Assembly (NCBI GenBank): GCA_035556135.1
Contig: DATMFO010000003.1
Location: 1,674,001 to 1,738,000 of the forward strand
DNA: 64,000 bases
Origin: ZC4RG30 sp035556135
GTDB taxonomy: Bacteria; Pseudomonadota; Gammaproteobacteria; Steroidobacterales; Steroidobacteraceae
Direction of reading: 5' to 3'
The position numbers were made by a program, and so were the translations under genes. Numbering within the stretch: position 1 is the first letter of the stretch; each line of letters begins with the position of its first letter. The notes under the pieces are model-generated. The model saw only the letters and a program-made list of their open reading frames with translations. It was not told the origin of the DNA and made no database searches. Below, in pieces: positions 1-8,331 of this stretch.

Positions 1-1396
1 TCGTGCGCTGGGCGCCGGTCATCACCTGCCAGATGGGGGTAAAGCCCATCGCAACGTTGTCATTCGATTCCCCAACGGGATCGTAGAGGTCCCACAGGAT
101 CGACCACACTGAGGTCTCGCTGCACCAGCAGCCGGCACCTGACCCACCAGCCGGAGGGTCCGTCTCGACTACGAACCGACCTGCCGCTTGCGTTCCACCG
201 CTGACGAAGCTGTCGCGCGCATCCGGGTCGTTCAGCACAATTGCGGCGAATGCATAGCCGAAGCCCTCGCCGAATGCCACGCGCATGTCGAGCCGGTCAC
301 CAAGCCCATGCGGCCCTCCAATGCTGTCGGAGCGCGAGAAGTTGTTCTCGATGTAGTGCCCGAACTCATGCGCCACCACGTGCTGATCGAACTCGTCGGT
401 GTCTTCGGTGGGGTCAGAAAGGAGAGCGATATGCTGTCCATTCGTGCCGGAAAAAAAGGTGCCTGACCCGACGCCCCGGTTCTGCGTACCCCAGTCCACG
501 TACAAGGCCGGAAGTTCAATCTCTGGCTCTGCCGAGATCACCGCCTGCATGGCGGTATAAATGGTATCCAGGATAGCGAACGGCCCAGAGATACTGTGCT
601 GCCCGGAGATGGGTACTCCCGTGGGCAGCAGTCCAGTGGGAATGTTGACGTTCTGGGAGCCCACACTGGTGTTGAATGCCGCGCTGTTGTAGCTGTAGGG
701 CGCGAGGTTGCCAGTCCCGTTCTGCACGCGCACGTTCCAGCGTGGCCCGGGTCCACTTGTGCGCTGCATACTGGCCACCACCTGCAAGACCACGTCGGTG
801 TCCCCTGGCACGTTAATGCTGAAGTTTCCGCTGGCATCCGTCGCGCCCTCTTGATAGAGAGCCAGCGAACCGGAATTCAGCACTTTCACTGTCACGCCGC
901 GCGCAGGCTGCAGCGTGGGAGCGGCGAAATTGAGCCCATAGGGTGGGCCGGGTACGAAATTGACCCGCTCGAACCTCACCTGCCCCGTCAGCGTTACCGT
1001 TCCAGCGGTGCTAGAGCTCACGGTGATTGCCACCGTCGCGGCCGAGCTCTTCGCACCGCTGTTGTCCGTCACCAGCAGCGAGAAGCGCAGCGTCACGGCG
1101 GACGTCACGGTCGGCGCAACAAAGGTGGGCTGCACCGCGGCGGCATCCGAAAGCGTGACCGTGGGGCCGGCAGTCTGCGTCCAGCTATAGGACACAATGC
1201 TGCCATCCGGATCATTGCTGGCACTGCCGTTAAGCGTGACGGTGGCGCCGGAAATCACCGCCTGCGCAGAACCGGCATGGGCCTTCGGGAAGACATTGAC
1301 CGGTGACTGCGGCCCACCGCTGTTCTTGCCGCATGCGCTGAGCAGCATCAATGCGGCCAGGCCGGCCAGGATCGAACGTGCGAATTTCAGATGCAT
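1..1396 (-). CDS. Secreted lipoprotein with Ig/PKD-like domain and HExxH metallopeptidase domain (C-terminus off window)
   Basis: The reading frame is open from the ATG at 1396 to the left window edge, so only about 465 N-terminal residues are seen. Residues 1-22 are a lipoprotein signal with lipobox LSAC (Cys22). Residues about 39-125 read as a PKD/REJ-type beta domain (NDPDGSIVSYSW, LLVTDNSGA). A carboxypeptidase-regulatory-like stretch follows near 160-215. A zinc-binding HEFGH lies at 343-347, and a GEGF whose Glu377 is 29 residues after the second His fits the third ligand of a gluzincin. I infer an outer-membrane-anchored or surface metalloprotease. The exact peptidase family cannot be named without the missing C-terminus. 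It stands alone, with an 86-base gap to the next minus-strand gene. Confidence 0.8.
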   Translation of the reverse strand, partial: MHLKFARSILAGLAALMLLSACGKNSGGPQSPVNVFPKAHAGSAQAVISGATVTLNGSASNDPDGSIVSYSWTQTAGPTVTLSDAAAVQPTFVAPTVTSAVTLRFSLLVTDNSGAKSSAATVAITVSSSTAGTVTLTGQVRFERVNFVPGPPYGLNFAAPTLQPARGVTVKVLNSGSLALYQEGATDASGNFSINVPGDTDVVLQVVASMQRTSGPGPRWNVRVQNGTGNLAPYSYNSAAFNTSVGSQNVNIPTGLLPTGVPISGQHSISGPFAILDTIYTAMQAVISAEPEIELPALYVDWGTQNRGVGSGTFFSGTNGQHIALLSDPTEDTDEFDQHVVAHEFGHYIENNFSRSDSIGGPHGLGDRLDMRVAFGEGFGYAFAAIVLNDPDARDSFVSGGTQAAGRFVVETDPPAGGSGAGCWCSETSVWSILWDLYDPVGESNDNVAMGFTPIWQVMTGAQRT

Positions 1397-1482
1397 ACCA
1401 TCCCTGCTTTCAGGCCGGACCGCCACAGTATCGGGCCCGGCTCCCGCCAAAGTCCATCAACGCGCCCAGCCCGCGGCTGGCC

Positions 1483-1869
1483 CTACCAGGGCGACCGTGA
1501 CAGCTGGTTGATGTCCAGTTCCGCGGTCAGGCGGACCTCGCCTTCGACCACGGCGACCGGCAGCCTGCGCAATGAATCATCGACGCAGGGTCCGGCGATG
1601 CACAGCCCGGTGGCCTTCTCGAACAGGGCGCCATGCGCATGGCACTGCAGCAGCTCGCCATCGGGCGTCGTGCAACTGCCGGGTCCGAAATTCAGTGGCC
1701 GTCCGGCGTGGGGGCAGCGATTGAGATAGGCGTGCACGAGATCGCCTTCGCGCACCAGCAGGGCCGTGACCGGAGGAAACACATCCTCTGCCAGATCAAC
1801 TACGCGCGCGGCTCCGTCCGCAAGATCCGTGAGCCGCGCCAACACTGTGCCGGCTGCGAGCAGCGTCAT
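1483..1869 (-). CDS. Rieske [2Fe-2S] domain protein
   Basis: A 128-residue protein that is essentially one Rieske ferredoxin domain. The cluster ligands are Cys52-x-His54 (CPHAG) and Cys76-x2-His79 (CHAHG). It lacks a membrane anchor or an oxygenase catalytic domain, so it probably works as a small soluble electron carrier or as a NirD-like accessory domain. Its ATG overlaps the stop codon of the AmpG-like gene by ATGA, so the two are probably co-translated. The link between a muropeptide-type permease and a Rieske protein is not explained by known function. Domain identity is secure; partner and substrate are unknown. Confidence 0.85.
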   Translation of the reverse strand: MTLLAAGTVLARLTDLADGAARVVDLAEDVFPPVTALLVREGDLVHAYLNRCPHAGRPLNFGPGSCTTPDGELLQCHAHGALFEKATGLCIAGPCVDDSLRRLPVAVVEGEVRLTAELDINQLSRSPW

Positions 1870-3194
1870 CGACTGTCGCCTGCACCGGACCTGCCGGCAT
1901 CACCCAGCGCCTGGTCCACCAGGCCCCTGCGCATCATGTACCAGAACAGCAGGATGCCCGGCAGCGCTGTCAGCGCGGTGAGTACGTAGAAATTCACGTA
2001 GCCGAGTTTCTCGATCAACGCGCCGGCCGTGGTGCCGGTGACGATGCGCCCGAACACACTGCTGGCGGCGGAGATGAGTGCATATTGCGAAGCGGTGAAC
2101 TGCAGGTTGCACAGCGCGGAGAAGTACGCGACCACCACCACGCCACCAAATCCGCTGGCCGCGTTCTCGAAGCCGATGGCCACCGCCAGTCCCATGTTGC
2201 TGTGGCCGGCCGCTGCCAGCAGCGCGAAGCTGATGTTGGTGAGTCCCATCAGTACCAGCGCCAGCAGCACCGAGCGCTTCAGCCCCATGCGCGTGTAGGC
2301 GATGCCGCCGATGAAGATGCCGATGAGATAGGCCCAGAACCCCACGCCCACGTCGTAAAGGGCGATCTCGTCGTTGGTGAACTGCAGGTCATCGAACAGC
2401 AGCCGCACGGTGAGCTGCGAGAGGGTATCGCCGATCTTGTGGACCAGGATGAACACCAGCACCAGCCACGCGCCGTGGCGGCGGAAGAACTCCACGAAGG
2501 GACCCGCGATGGAATCCCATAGCTCCGCGATGCCGTGGCGCGCCTGATGCACCACATGCCGCGCCGGCTCGCCAAGGATCAGCGCGGTGGCCATCGCAGG
2601 CAGCGCAAACAGCAGCGTCGCAAGATAACCCACGCTCCATCCCGCACGCCCCGCCACCACCAGGGCCAGTGCAGCAGCGCCGGCCGAGCCGATGCGCCAG
2701 CCATACTGGCTCATGCCGGATCCCGTGCCGAGCTGATTAGGCTTCAGGGTCTCGATGCGGTAGGCATCGATCACGATGTCGTAGGTGGCGCCGGCGGCCG
2801 CCACCAGGATGGCCGCAATGGCCGTGGCCTGCACACTGGCTGCAGGATCAACCAGCGCGAGGTTGGTGACGGCGGCCATCACCAGCACGCCGGAGACCAG
2901 CATCCAGGAGACGCGATGCCCGAGGCGGCCGATCACGGGCAACTTCACCGCATCGATGATCCAGGCCCACAGGAACTTCATGTTGTAGGCGAGGAAGGCC
3001 AGCGAGAACGCGGTGACCGTGCTCTTCTTGATGCCGTCCTGGGCCAGCCGCGTGGTGAGCGTGGCGGCGATCATGGCGTAGGGGAACCCGGAGGAAACGG
3101 TGACGAAGAATGCCCCGAGGACTTCCTTCTCCAGGTAGGGTTTCAGCGACCGCCAGAACGGCTGCGCATCCGCTCCGCGGCTCACGGCTTGCAA
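1866..3194 (-). CDS. ampG: AmpG-like MFS permease
   Basis: A 442-residue polytopic membrane protein of the major facilitator superfamily. The N-terminal half carries AmpG-family signatures: SSGFPYAMIAATLTTRL near residue 33, the YNMKFLWAWIIDAVKLP loop, and a DIVIDAYRIE motif followed by YGWRIGSAGA. AmpG imports anhydro-muropeptides (GlcNAc-anhMurNAc peptides) from the periplasm for cell-wall recycling. I infer that role; other AmpG-like paralogues transport different solutes. It is divergent from pyrE with only 65 bases between start codons, and it is the first gene of a two-gene unit with the Rieske protein. Confidence 0.82.
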   Translation of the reverse strand: MQAVSRGADAQPFWRSLKPYLEKEVLGAFFVTVSSGFPYAMIAATLTTRLAQDGIKKSTVTAFSLAFLAYNMKFLWAWIIDAVKLPVIGRLGHRVSWMLVSGVLVMAAVTNLALVDPAASVQATAIAAILVAAAGATYDIVIDAYRIETLKPNQLGTGSGMSQYGWRIGSAGAAALALVVAGRAGWSVGYLATLLFALPAMATALILGEPARHVVHQARHGIAELWDSIAGPFVEFFRRHGAWLVLVFILVHKIGDTLSQLTVRLLFDDLQFTNDEIALYDVGVGFWAYLIGIFIGGIAYTRMGLKRSVLLALVLMGLTNISFALLAAAGHSNMGLAVAIGFENAASGFGGVVVVAYFSALCNLQFTASQYALISAASSVFGRIVTGTTAGALIEKLGYVNFYVLTALTALPGILLFWYMMRRGLVDQALGDAGRSGAGDSR

Positions 3195-3259
3195 TCCATC
3201 GTTCAGTACAGGGTTATCATGCGCACCGCCGGCATCATAGCGGCTTTGGACAAGGCAAG

Positions 3260-3934
3260 ATGCAAGACTACGCCAGCGAATTCATCCGCCTCGCCCTGGC
3301 GCGCAACGCACTGCGCTTCGGCGAATTCACCCTCAAGTCCGGACGGGTCAGCCCGTATTTCTTCAATGCCGGATCCTTCGACGACGGCGCATCCCTGGCG
3401 GTGCTGGGTCGCTGTTATGCGGCCGCCATCGTGCAGTCGGGCCTGGCCTTCGACATGCTTTTTGGCCCCGCGTACAAGGGCATTCCGCTGGTGGCGGCCA
3501 CCGCCGCGGCGCTCTACAACGACCATGCGCGCAACATGCCCTATGCGTTCAACCGCAAGGAGGCCAAGACGCATGGCGAAGGTGGCAGCATCGTCGGCAG
3601 GCCGCTGGCCGGCCGCGTGCTGATCGTTGATGATGTGATCACCGCCGGCACTGCGATCCGCGAATCCATCGAGATCATCCGTGCCGCAGGCGGCCAGCCG
3701 GTGGGCGTGGCGCTGGCGCTGGATCGCCAGGAACGCGGACGCGATGCGCAGGGCAACGATCTGCCCGAATCCGCCGTGCAGGAAGTGCAGCGGCTCTACG
3801 GAATTCCCGCGGTGAGCATCCTGAGCCTGGGTGGCCTGATCGACACCATGCGCACGGGCGGGGGCCTGCTGCCCCAGGGCGCCCTGGCCGCAATGGAAGC
3901 CTATCGCTCGCGCTACGGCGCGGCCGGGATGTGA
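3260..3934 (+). CDS. pyrE: Orotate phosphoribosyltransferase
   Basis: A 224-residue enzyme that joins orotate to PRPP to make orotidine 5'-monophosphate in de novo pyrimidine synthesis. The PRPP-binding motif VLIVDDVITAGTA is at residues 120-132, and the N-terminal LKSGRVSPYFFNAG segment is typical of PyrE. I chose ATG 3260 because it gives the usual family start (MQDY...); an in-frame extension upstream to 3110 would run back across the ampG start. The next pathway enzyme, PyrF, is encoded separately at 37.7-38.5 kb on the other strand. Confidence 0.96.
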   Translation: MQDYASEFIRLALARNALRFGEFTLKSGRVSPYFFNAGSFDDGASLAVLGRCYAAAIVQSGLAFDMLFGPAYKGIPLVAATAAALYNDHARNMPYAFNRKEAKTHGEGGSIVGRPLAGRVLIVDDVITAGTAIRESIEIIRAAGGQPVGVALALDRQERGRDAQGNDLPESAVQEVQRLYGIPAVSILSLGGLIDTMRTGGGLLPQGALAAMEAYRSRYGAAGM

Positions 3935-3999
3935 CACAACGCACGGACCGGGCTGGCGCGGGCTTTGCATTCGCCCGCCGATGGAGGGAGGATCGCAGC

Positions 4000-4626
4000 A
4001 TGAACAAGCCTCTCGTCGTTGCCTTGGCAACCAGCGTGGTGCTGCTCGCGGCCTCGTTGCATGCCGCGGAACGCACCATCCGTCGCTGGGTGGATGAGAA
4101 CGGCGTCGTCCACTACGGCGACGCGCCGCCACCGGAAGCGGCCAAGTCCGGCAGCACGGTGCTGAACCGCCAGGGTGTTCCTGTGCGCGAGATCCCGCGC
4201 CAGATGACGCCCGAAGAAGCCGCCGCGGCGCGCCAGCAGCTTGAAGAGGAATCCCGCCGCAAGGCGCAGGACAGCTTCCTGCTCACCACCTATACCAAGG
4301 TCAGCGACATCGAGCGCGCGCGAGACGAGCAGCTGGCGCTGATCGACAGCCACATCGAACTGGCGAAGGGATCGGTGGCCTCGGTGGAGGAGCGGCTGGT
4401 TTCACTGCGGCAGCGCATGAGCAACTTCAAGCCCTATTCCCGCTCAGCGAATGCGCGACGCGTGCCGGATGCACTGGCCAACGAGGCGGTGTATGCACTG
4501 GCCGAGCGGCGCTCGACACAGGAAGTGCTGGCAGGGCACCAGAAGCGCCGCGAGGAGATGACCGCGAAGTACGACGGGTACATCAGCCGTTATCTCGAGC
4601 TGATCAACCGCCCCTCGATCCGCTAG
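4000..4626 (+). CDS. DUF4124 domain-containing periplasmic protein
   Basis: A 208-residue protein with a Sec signal peptide (residues 1 to about 22, ending ...SLHA-AE). It is followed by a DUF4124 module (RRWVDENGVVHYGDAPP) and a charged, likely coiled-coil middle (about 70-150) rich in Glu, Arg and Gln. The start at 4000 has a GGAGG ribosome binding site at 3984-3988; the longer frame from 3931 would add 23 residues in front of the signal peptide. DUF4124 proteins are common in envelopes of Gammaproteobacteria but have no settled function. It lies 65 bases after pyrE on the same strand and may be cotranscribed. Confidence 0.85.
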   Translation: MNKPLVVALATSVVLLAASLHAAERTIRRWVDENGVVHYGDAPPPEAAKSGSTVLNRQGVPVREIPRQMTPEEAAAARQQLEEESRRKAQDSFLLTTYTKVSDIERARDEQLALIDSHIELAKGSVASVEERLVSLRQRMSNFKPYSRSANARRVPDALANEAVYALAERRSTQEVLAGHQKRREEMTAKYDGYISRYLELINRPSIR

Positions 4627-4639
4627 GGGCGGTCAGCGC

Positions 4640-5833
4640 TCAACGCACCGTGTAGCCGCGGCCAGTCAGACAGGCCGTGATCGCGCGGAGGTAGTCCTCG
4701 CGCAGGGCGGCGTCGTACTCGTCATCAATCGGATCGTAATCCGTCTCGGACACGGCCCAGCGGTGGCACTCATAACGGTCATCCGCCTGCTGCTGCTCGC
4801 TCTGGCCCTGGGCAGGGTAGACGTACAGGTCCTGCGCGGGCTCCTCCGCATCACCGGCTGCGTAGTCATAGTCGTCTCCATAAGGTGAGCGAACGACCAC
4901 GTAGCCCCGGCGCGCGGGCTCATACGTGTAGTAGTGGTAGTCGGAGTAGTAGTAGCGGGTGCTGTCGTACCAGAAGCTGGTGTAGGAACCCGGCAACGTG
5001 GTCACGAACAGGCCATATGGAATGCCGACGGTGATGAAGCTGGTGCCCTGCGGGCGGTACCAGAAACCGTCGTAGTAGTAGTAGCGGCTGCCGTTCCACC
5101 AGTAGTCGCGGTAGCCGGCCGGCAACTGATGGACCACGTGCACATGGCGATGGCGGCGGTCGCGATCGTAGTCGCGGCTGCGTTCACGCCAGGCGTCGCG
5201 GCGATCGCCACGGTCGCGGTCGGTGTTTGTATCGCGATCCCAGTCGCGGCCGCGGTCGTTGTCGCGCTGCTCGCGCACGATGTTGCCAAGCACGCCGCGA
5301 TCGTTGTTGCGGTCCGCGTCGCGGTCGTTGCCGCGCGAGCCGCCGCGCGAGCGGTCATCGCCATCGCGGTTGCCGCCGCGATTGCCCGAGGTGGCCGGCG
5401 GGTTGTTGCCACGCGGACTGCTGCCCTGGGCCACCGGAGGCCTGGCGGGTGTCGCGGGGGTGGCAGGCGATGCGGGAGTTGCGGGCGTTGCCGGGCGCGG
5501 CGCCGGACGGGCGCGACCTTCGCTCTCGTTACTCCTGGTGCCCTGCACCGACTGGCGGAGCACGCCTGCGCGCTGGGATTCGGTGCGCGCCTGCGGCTGC
5601 GCGGGCTCGGAGCGGCGCTCGGCGCGAGGGGCCGGCTCGCTGCGACGCGGCTGCTCGCTGCGCGCGGGCTGTTCATTGCGCGACGGGCGCGGCTCGGAGC
5701 GCTGTTCCTGTGACTCCCCGCGCGACTCGCGGGCGATCTTGCCGGTGATGCCGGCGGGCGATGCCAGGGAGCCGGCGGCCAGCGCCGTGGCGGCCAGCAT
5801 CACCTGGAAAGTCTTGCGGAGCGTGCTGTTCAT
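4640..5833 (-). CDS. DUF6515-like secreted protein with low-complexity Arg/Asp linker
   Basis: A 397-residue exported protein. The start at 5833 begins the signal peptide (MNSTLRKTFQ...); the longer frame to 5872 would overlap the upstream gene. Residues about 30-215 are low complexity: Pro/Ser/Arg-rich, then repeated Asp-Arg-Asn. Residues about 215-320 form a Tyr-rich domain resembling DUF6515 (repeated YYYYDGFWYRP, YVVV). The last 65 residues (YPAQGQSEQQQADDRYEC..WAV ... ACLTGRGYTVR) are paralogous to the end of the neighbouring gene. Its start lies 5 bases past the stop of that gene, so the two form an operon. Function unknown; probably cell-envelope associated. Confidence 0.75.
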   Translation of the reverse strand: MNSTLRKTFQVMLAATALAAGSLASPAGITGKIARESRGESQEQRSEPRPSRNEQPARSEQPRRSEPAPRAERRSEPAQPQARTESQRAGVLRQSVQGTRSNESEGRARPAPRPATPATPASPATPATPARPPVAQGSSPRGNNPPATSGNRGGNRDGDDRSRGGSRGNDRDADRNNDRGVLGNIVREQRDNDRGRDWDRDTNTDRDRGDRRDAWRERSRDYDRDRRHRHVHVVHQLPAGYRDYWWNGSRYYYYDGFWYRPQGTSFITVGIPYGLFVTTLPGSYTSFWYDSTRYYYSDYHYYTYEPARRGYVVVRSPYGDDYDYAAGDAEEPAQDLYVYPAQGQSEQQQADDRYECHRWAVSETDYDPIDDEYDAALREDYLRAITACLTGRGYTVR

Positions 5834-5838
5834 CTTGC

Positions 5839-6378
5839 TCACCTCACCGAATAGCCGCGGCCTTCGAGGCACGCGGACATGGCGCGCCGGTATTCGGTCG
5901 CCTCACGTTCGTAGCGTCCATTGCCGCGGCGGTCGTGGCGCACCTGCGCGGCCTGGGCCTGCTGCTGGTCCGCGCTGGCAGCGGCTGAACCCACCACCGA
6001 TCCTGCCAGGGCGCCGACCACGGCACCTTTGGCGGCATCGCCGGGGCCGGCAGCGACGGCGCCGATCACCGCACCTACTGCGGCGGCAGTGCCGATGGTC
6101 TCACCTGCCGGGCGCGCCGGCACCACGGCGGCGCGGGCTTCGCGGGGGCCGATCTGGCGCGAGGGGTCGAAGCCGGTCTGGTCCACGGCCCAGACGTAGC
6201 AGTCGTAGCGGTCGCGGTCCTGCTGGGCCGCCGACTGGCCCTGGGAGGGATAGAAATAGACCTTGGTCAGGTTGGGCGGCGGCGCAGGCGGGGCCGGGGG
6301 CGGCGGCGGGTTGTAGGCGCAGGCGCCAAGGCCCAGCGATGCGGAGAGCAGGAGACCGGCAGCCATTTTTCTGTTCAT
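5839..6378 (-). CDS. Glycine-zipper lipoprotein
   Basis: A 179-residue lipoprotein. The signal peptide ends in lipobox LGAC, and a proline-rich tether follows (PPPPPAPPAPPP). Next comes a YPSQGQSAAQQDRDRYDCYVWAV segment and then a Gly/Ala-rich glycine-zipper (IGTAAAVGAVIGAVAAGPGDAAKGAVVGALAGSVVG) of the kind that forms packed membrane helices. The C-terminus (YRRAMSACLEGRGYSVR) matches the end of the next gene. Glycine-zipper lipoproteins often sit in the outer membrane; the exact role is not known. It is the first gene of the pair. Confidence 0.8.
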   Translation of the reverse strand: MNRKMAAGLLLSASLGLGACAYNPPPPPAPPAPPPNLTKVYFYPSQGQSAAQQDRDRYDCYVWAVDQTGFDPSRQIGPREARAAVVPARPAGETIGTAAAVGAVIGAVAAGPGDAAKGAVVGALAGSVVGSAAASADQQQAQAAQVRHDRRGNGRYEREATEYRRAMSACLEGRGYSVR

Positions 6379-6480
6379 GGCAGTGAGCCTACGCCGGGGC
6401 GCTGAACTGGCCCTGAATGCCTCCTGGAGGGGGTTTTTTGCGCTGGCGCGGGTATTCAGGCGACCCGGCTCGCACCGGCT

Positions 6481-6780
6481 TCACACGTCGTCTTCGCCGA
6501 CCGGACCGCCCTCGCTCTCCCACTTGTTCACGCCGCGCACGTCGCGGCGCGAATACTTCAGGCGCACGCCAACGCCACCGCCGTTCTCGGGAATGAACAC
6601 GGCGCCGGCCGCCTCGAGCGCCGCGAACAGCCGGCGCTTCACCGCTTCTCCCGGATCGGCGATTTTTGATTCGAAGTCACGGACAACCTGCGCGCTCACG
6701 CCAGCTTCACCGGCCACCTGCTCTGCCGAGAGCTCGATCAAGGCGCGCGCCGCGCGGCACTGCGGTCCGGTGATGATCAT
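6481..6780 (-). CDS. Small XRE/HTH transcriptional regulator
   Basis: A 99-residue protein with an N-terminal helix-turn-helix of the Cro/C1 (XRE) type: QCRAARALIELSAEQVAGEAGVSAQVVRDFE, residues 7-37. It ends in the FIPENGGGVGVRLKYSRRD module that is typical of small stand-alone XRE regulators. Its ATG directly abuts the dut stop codon (6781-6783), so it is probably translated from the dut transcript. Its targets are unknown. Many homologues are orphan regulators in chromosomal backbone, and nothing here marks it as part of a phage. Confidence 0.82.
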   Translation of the reverse strand: MIITGPQCRAARALIELSAEQVAGEAGVSAQVVRDFESKIADPGEAVKRRLFAALEAAGAVFIPENGGGVGVRLKYSRRDVRGVNKWESEGGPVGEDDV

Positions 6781-7236
6781 CTAGCTTCTCCCGGAATGCC
6801 CGAAGCCGCCGGCGCCGCGTGCGCTGGCTGCGAAATCCTCCACCACCTTCAGCTCCACCTGCAGCACCGGCACGATGACCAGCTGCGCAATGCGCTCGCC
6901 GGGCTGGATGGTGAAGGCGCTGCTGCCGCGGTTCCAGCAGGAGACCATCAGCTGGCCCTGGTAGTCGGAGTCGATGAGGCCGACGAGGTTGCCCAGCACG
7001 ATGCCATGTTTGTGGCCGAGCCCGGAGCGCGGCAGGATCATGGCGGCGTAGCCGGGGTCGTCGATGTGGATGGCAAGGCCCGTGGGCAGCAGCGTGGTGG
7101 CGCCGGCGGCGAGCTCGATGGGGGCGTCGATCACGGCGCGCAGGTCGAGGCCGGCGGAGCCGGTGGTGGCGTAGGTGGGCAGCGGCCAGGTGCTGCCGAT
7201 GCGCGCGTCGAGGACGCGGACTTTCAGTTGGTGCAT
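6781..7236 (-). CDS. dut: dUTP diphosphatase
   Basis: A 151-residue trimeric dUTPase that hydrolyses dUTP to dUMP and pyrophosphate, keeping uracil out of DNA and feeding thymidylate synthesis. All five family motifs are visible: GSAGLDLRA (26-34), PRSG (69-72), GLIDSDYQG (86-94), GERIAQL (113-119) and GGFGHSG (143-149). Motif V has His-Ser where GGFGSTG is usual. I chose the ATG at 7236, which gives the standard length; the in-frame extension upstream belongs to the neighbouring membrane gene in another frame. The usual coaBC-dut pairing is broken here: coaBC lies about 1.1 kb away beyond a membrane protein and an acetyltransferase. Confidence 0.96.
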   Translation of the reverse strand: MHQLKVRVLDARIGSTWPLPTYATTGSAGLDLRAVIDAPIELAAGATTLLPTGLAIHIDDPGYAAMILPRSGLGHKHGIVLGNLVGLIDSDYQGQLMVSCWNRGSSAFTIQPGERIAQLVIVPVLQVELKVVEDFAASARGAGGFGHSGRS

Positions 7237-7313
7237 GCGGGTGATAGTAGCGGCATGACCGGCGACATTCCGGCCACGTTGATGGAACCCGGGTAACCAG
7301 GCCGCGCCGGCAA

Positions 7314-7664
7314 TCAGCTTCCCCCACGCCCGATAAACGATGACGCGAACCAGCTCACGATGGAGACTATCAGCCAGCCGAACAACGCCGCCCAGAAGCC
7401 GCTCACGGAGAAACCCGGCAGCATCCAGGCGACCAGCGCGAACATTGCCGCGTTCAGCACCAGCAGGAAGATGCCCAGCGTGACGATGGTGATCGGCAGA
7501 GTAAGGACGAAAGCCACAGGCTTCACCAGGGCGTTGACGATGCCCATCAGCAGCGCCGCGAGGAGGAGCGTGCCGGTGCCCTGGATGATGATGCCGGGCA
7601 CAGCCGCAGAGGCCAGCCATAGCCCCAGCGCGCAGATCAGGAGGCGGATCAGGAAGGCCTGCAT
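7314..7664 (-). CDS. Phage-holin-like / YvlD family membrane protein
   Basis: A 116-residue integral membrane protein with about four hydrophobic helices. It carries the family pattern MGIVNALVKPVAFVLTLPITIVTLGIFLLVLNAAMF of the PF04020 (YvlD, formerly DUF360) membrane proteins. The start at 7664 is preceded by GAGGTG at a good distance; the longer frame to 7823 runs into the acetyltransferase start and reads as non-family sequence. It lies 77 bases upstream of dut on the same strand. Function unknown. Confidence 0.85.
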   Translation of the reverse strand: MQAFLIRLLICALGLWLASAAVPGIIIQGTGTLLLAALLMGIVNALVKPVAFVLTLPITIVTLGIFLLVLNAAMFALVAWMLPGFSVSGFWAALFGWLIVSIVSWFASSFIGRGGS

Positions 7665-7750
7665 GGCGGCACCTCGGTGGATTGGTCCTTCAAAGCCTAC
7701 ACCTAAATGACGCTGGCGCCGCCAGCCGGATGGCGGGATAGCATCGGCGA

Positions 7751-8317
7751 ATGAGTACTGCCGTCCAGATTCCCCCCACTCGCCGCCTCGCCTTCCGCCT
7801 GATGGATAGCGCCGATGCGCCACTGTTGTTCGAGCTGGACCAGGATCCCGAGGTGATGCGTTACCTCAACGACAGCAAGCCTTCCACATGGGAAGAAATC
7901 GAGCAGCAGTTCTTGCCGCGGATGATCGGCTTCACCGACCCGGCCGCGGGATTCGGGTTGTGGGAGGTGCGCAGGCGAGAGGATGGCGCCTACCTCGGCT
8001 GGATACTGGCGCGGCAGTACGGCATCGGCACGTCGTATCACGAACCGGACAACGTGGAGCTGGGCTGGCGACTGAAGCGCCACTGCTGGGGACAGGGCAT
8101 TGCCACGGAGGCGGCGGCCGCCATCATCAGCGTGCTGCGCCAGCGGCCAGGCATTCGGGTGTTCTGTGCCATTGCCGACCCTGCGAACATCGGCTCCACG
8201 GCGGTGATGCGCAAGCTCGGCATGCGCTACGTGGATGACCGGGTGCATCGCACGCCCTGGCGGGACTTCGACGTGGCGTACTACGAGATGCCGAATCCGG
8301 GCGGCGCCGGCGCCTGA
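7751..8317 (+). CDS. GNAT family N-acetyltransferase
   Basis: A 188-residue RimJ/RimL-type acetyltransferase. It begins TRRLAFRLMDSADAPLLFEL, has the beta-bulge segment VELGWRLKRHCWGQGIATEA that forms the acetyl-CoA pyrophosphate-binding loop (QGIATEA), and ends with the conserved NIGSTAVMRKLGMRYV (residues about 140-155) of this family. The acceptor could be a ribosomal protein N-terminus or a small amine; sequence alone does not tell. It is transcribed divergently from the YvlD-like gene. Confidence 0.9.
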   Translation: MSTAVQIPPTRRLAFRLMDSADAPLLFELDQDPEVMRYLNDSKPSTWEEIEQQFLPRMIGFTDPAAGFGLWEVRRREDGAYLGWILARQYGIGTSYHEPDNVELGWRLKRHCWGQGIATEAAAAIISVLRQRPGIRVFCAIADPANIGSTAVMRKLGMRYVDDRVHRTPWRDFDVAYYEMPNPGGAGA

Positions 8318-8331
8318 GAGACGCTACGCCA

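Noticed and set aside
6414..6442. CCTCCTGGAGGGGGTTTTTT as an intrinsic terminator
   Set aside because: The CCTCC/GGAGG arms leave no room for a loop, and no plus-strand gene ends upstream; it lies between minus-strand genes.
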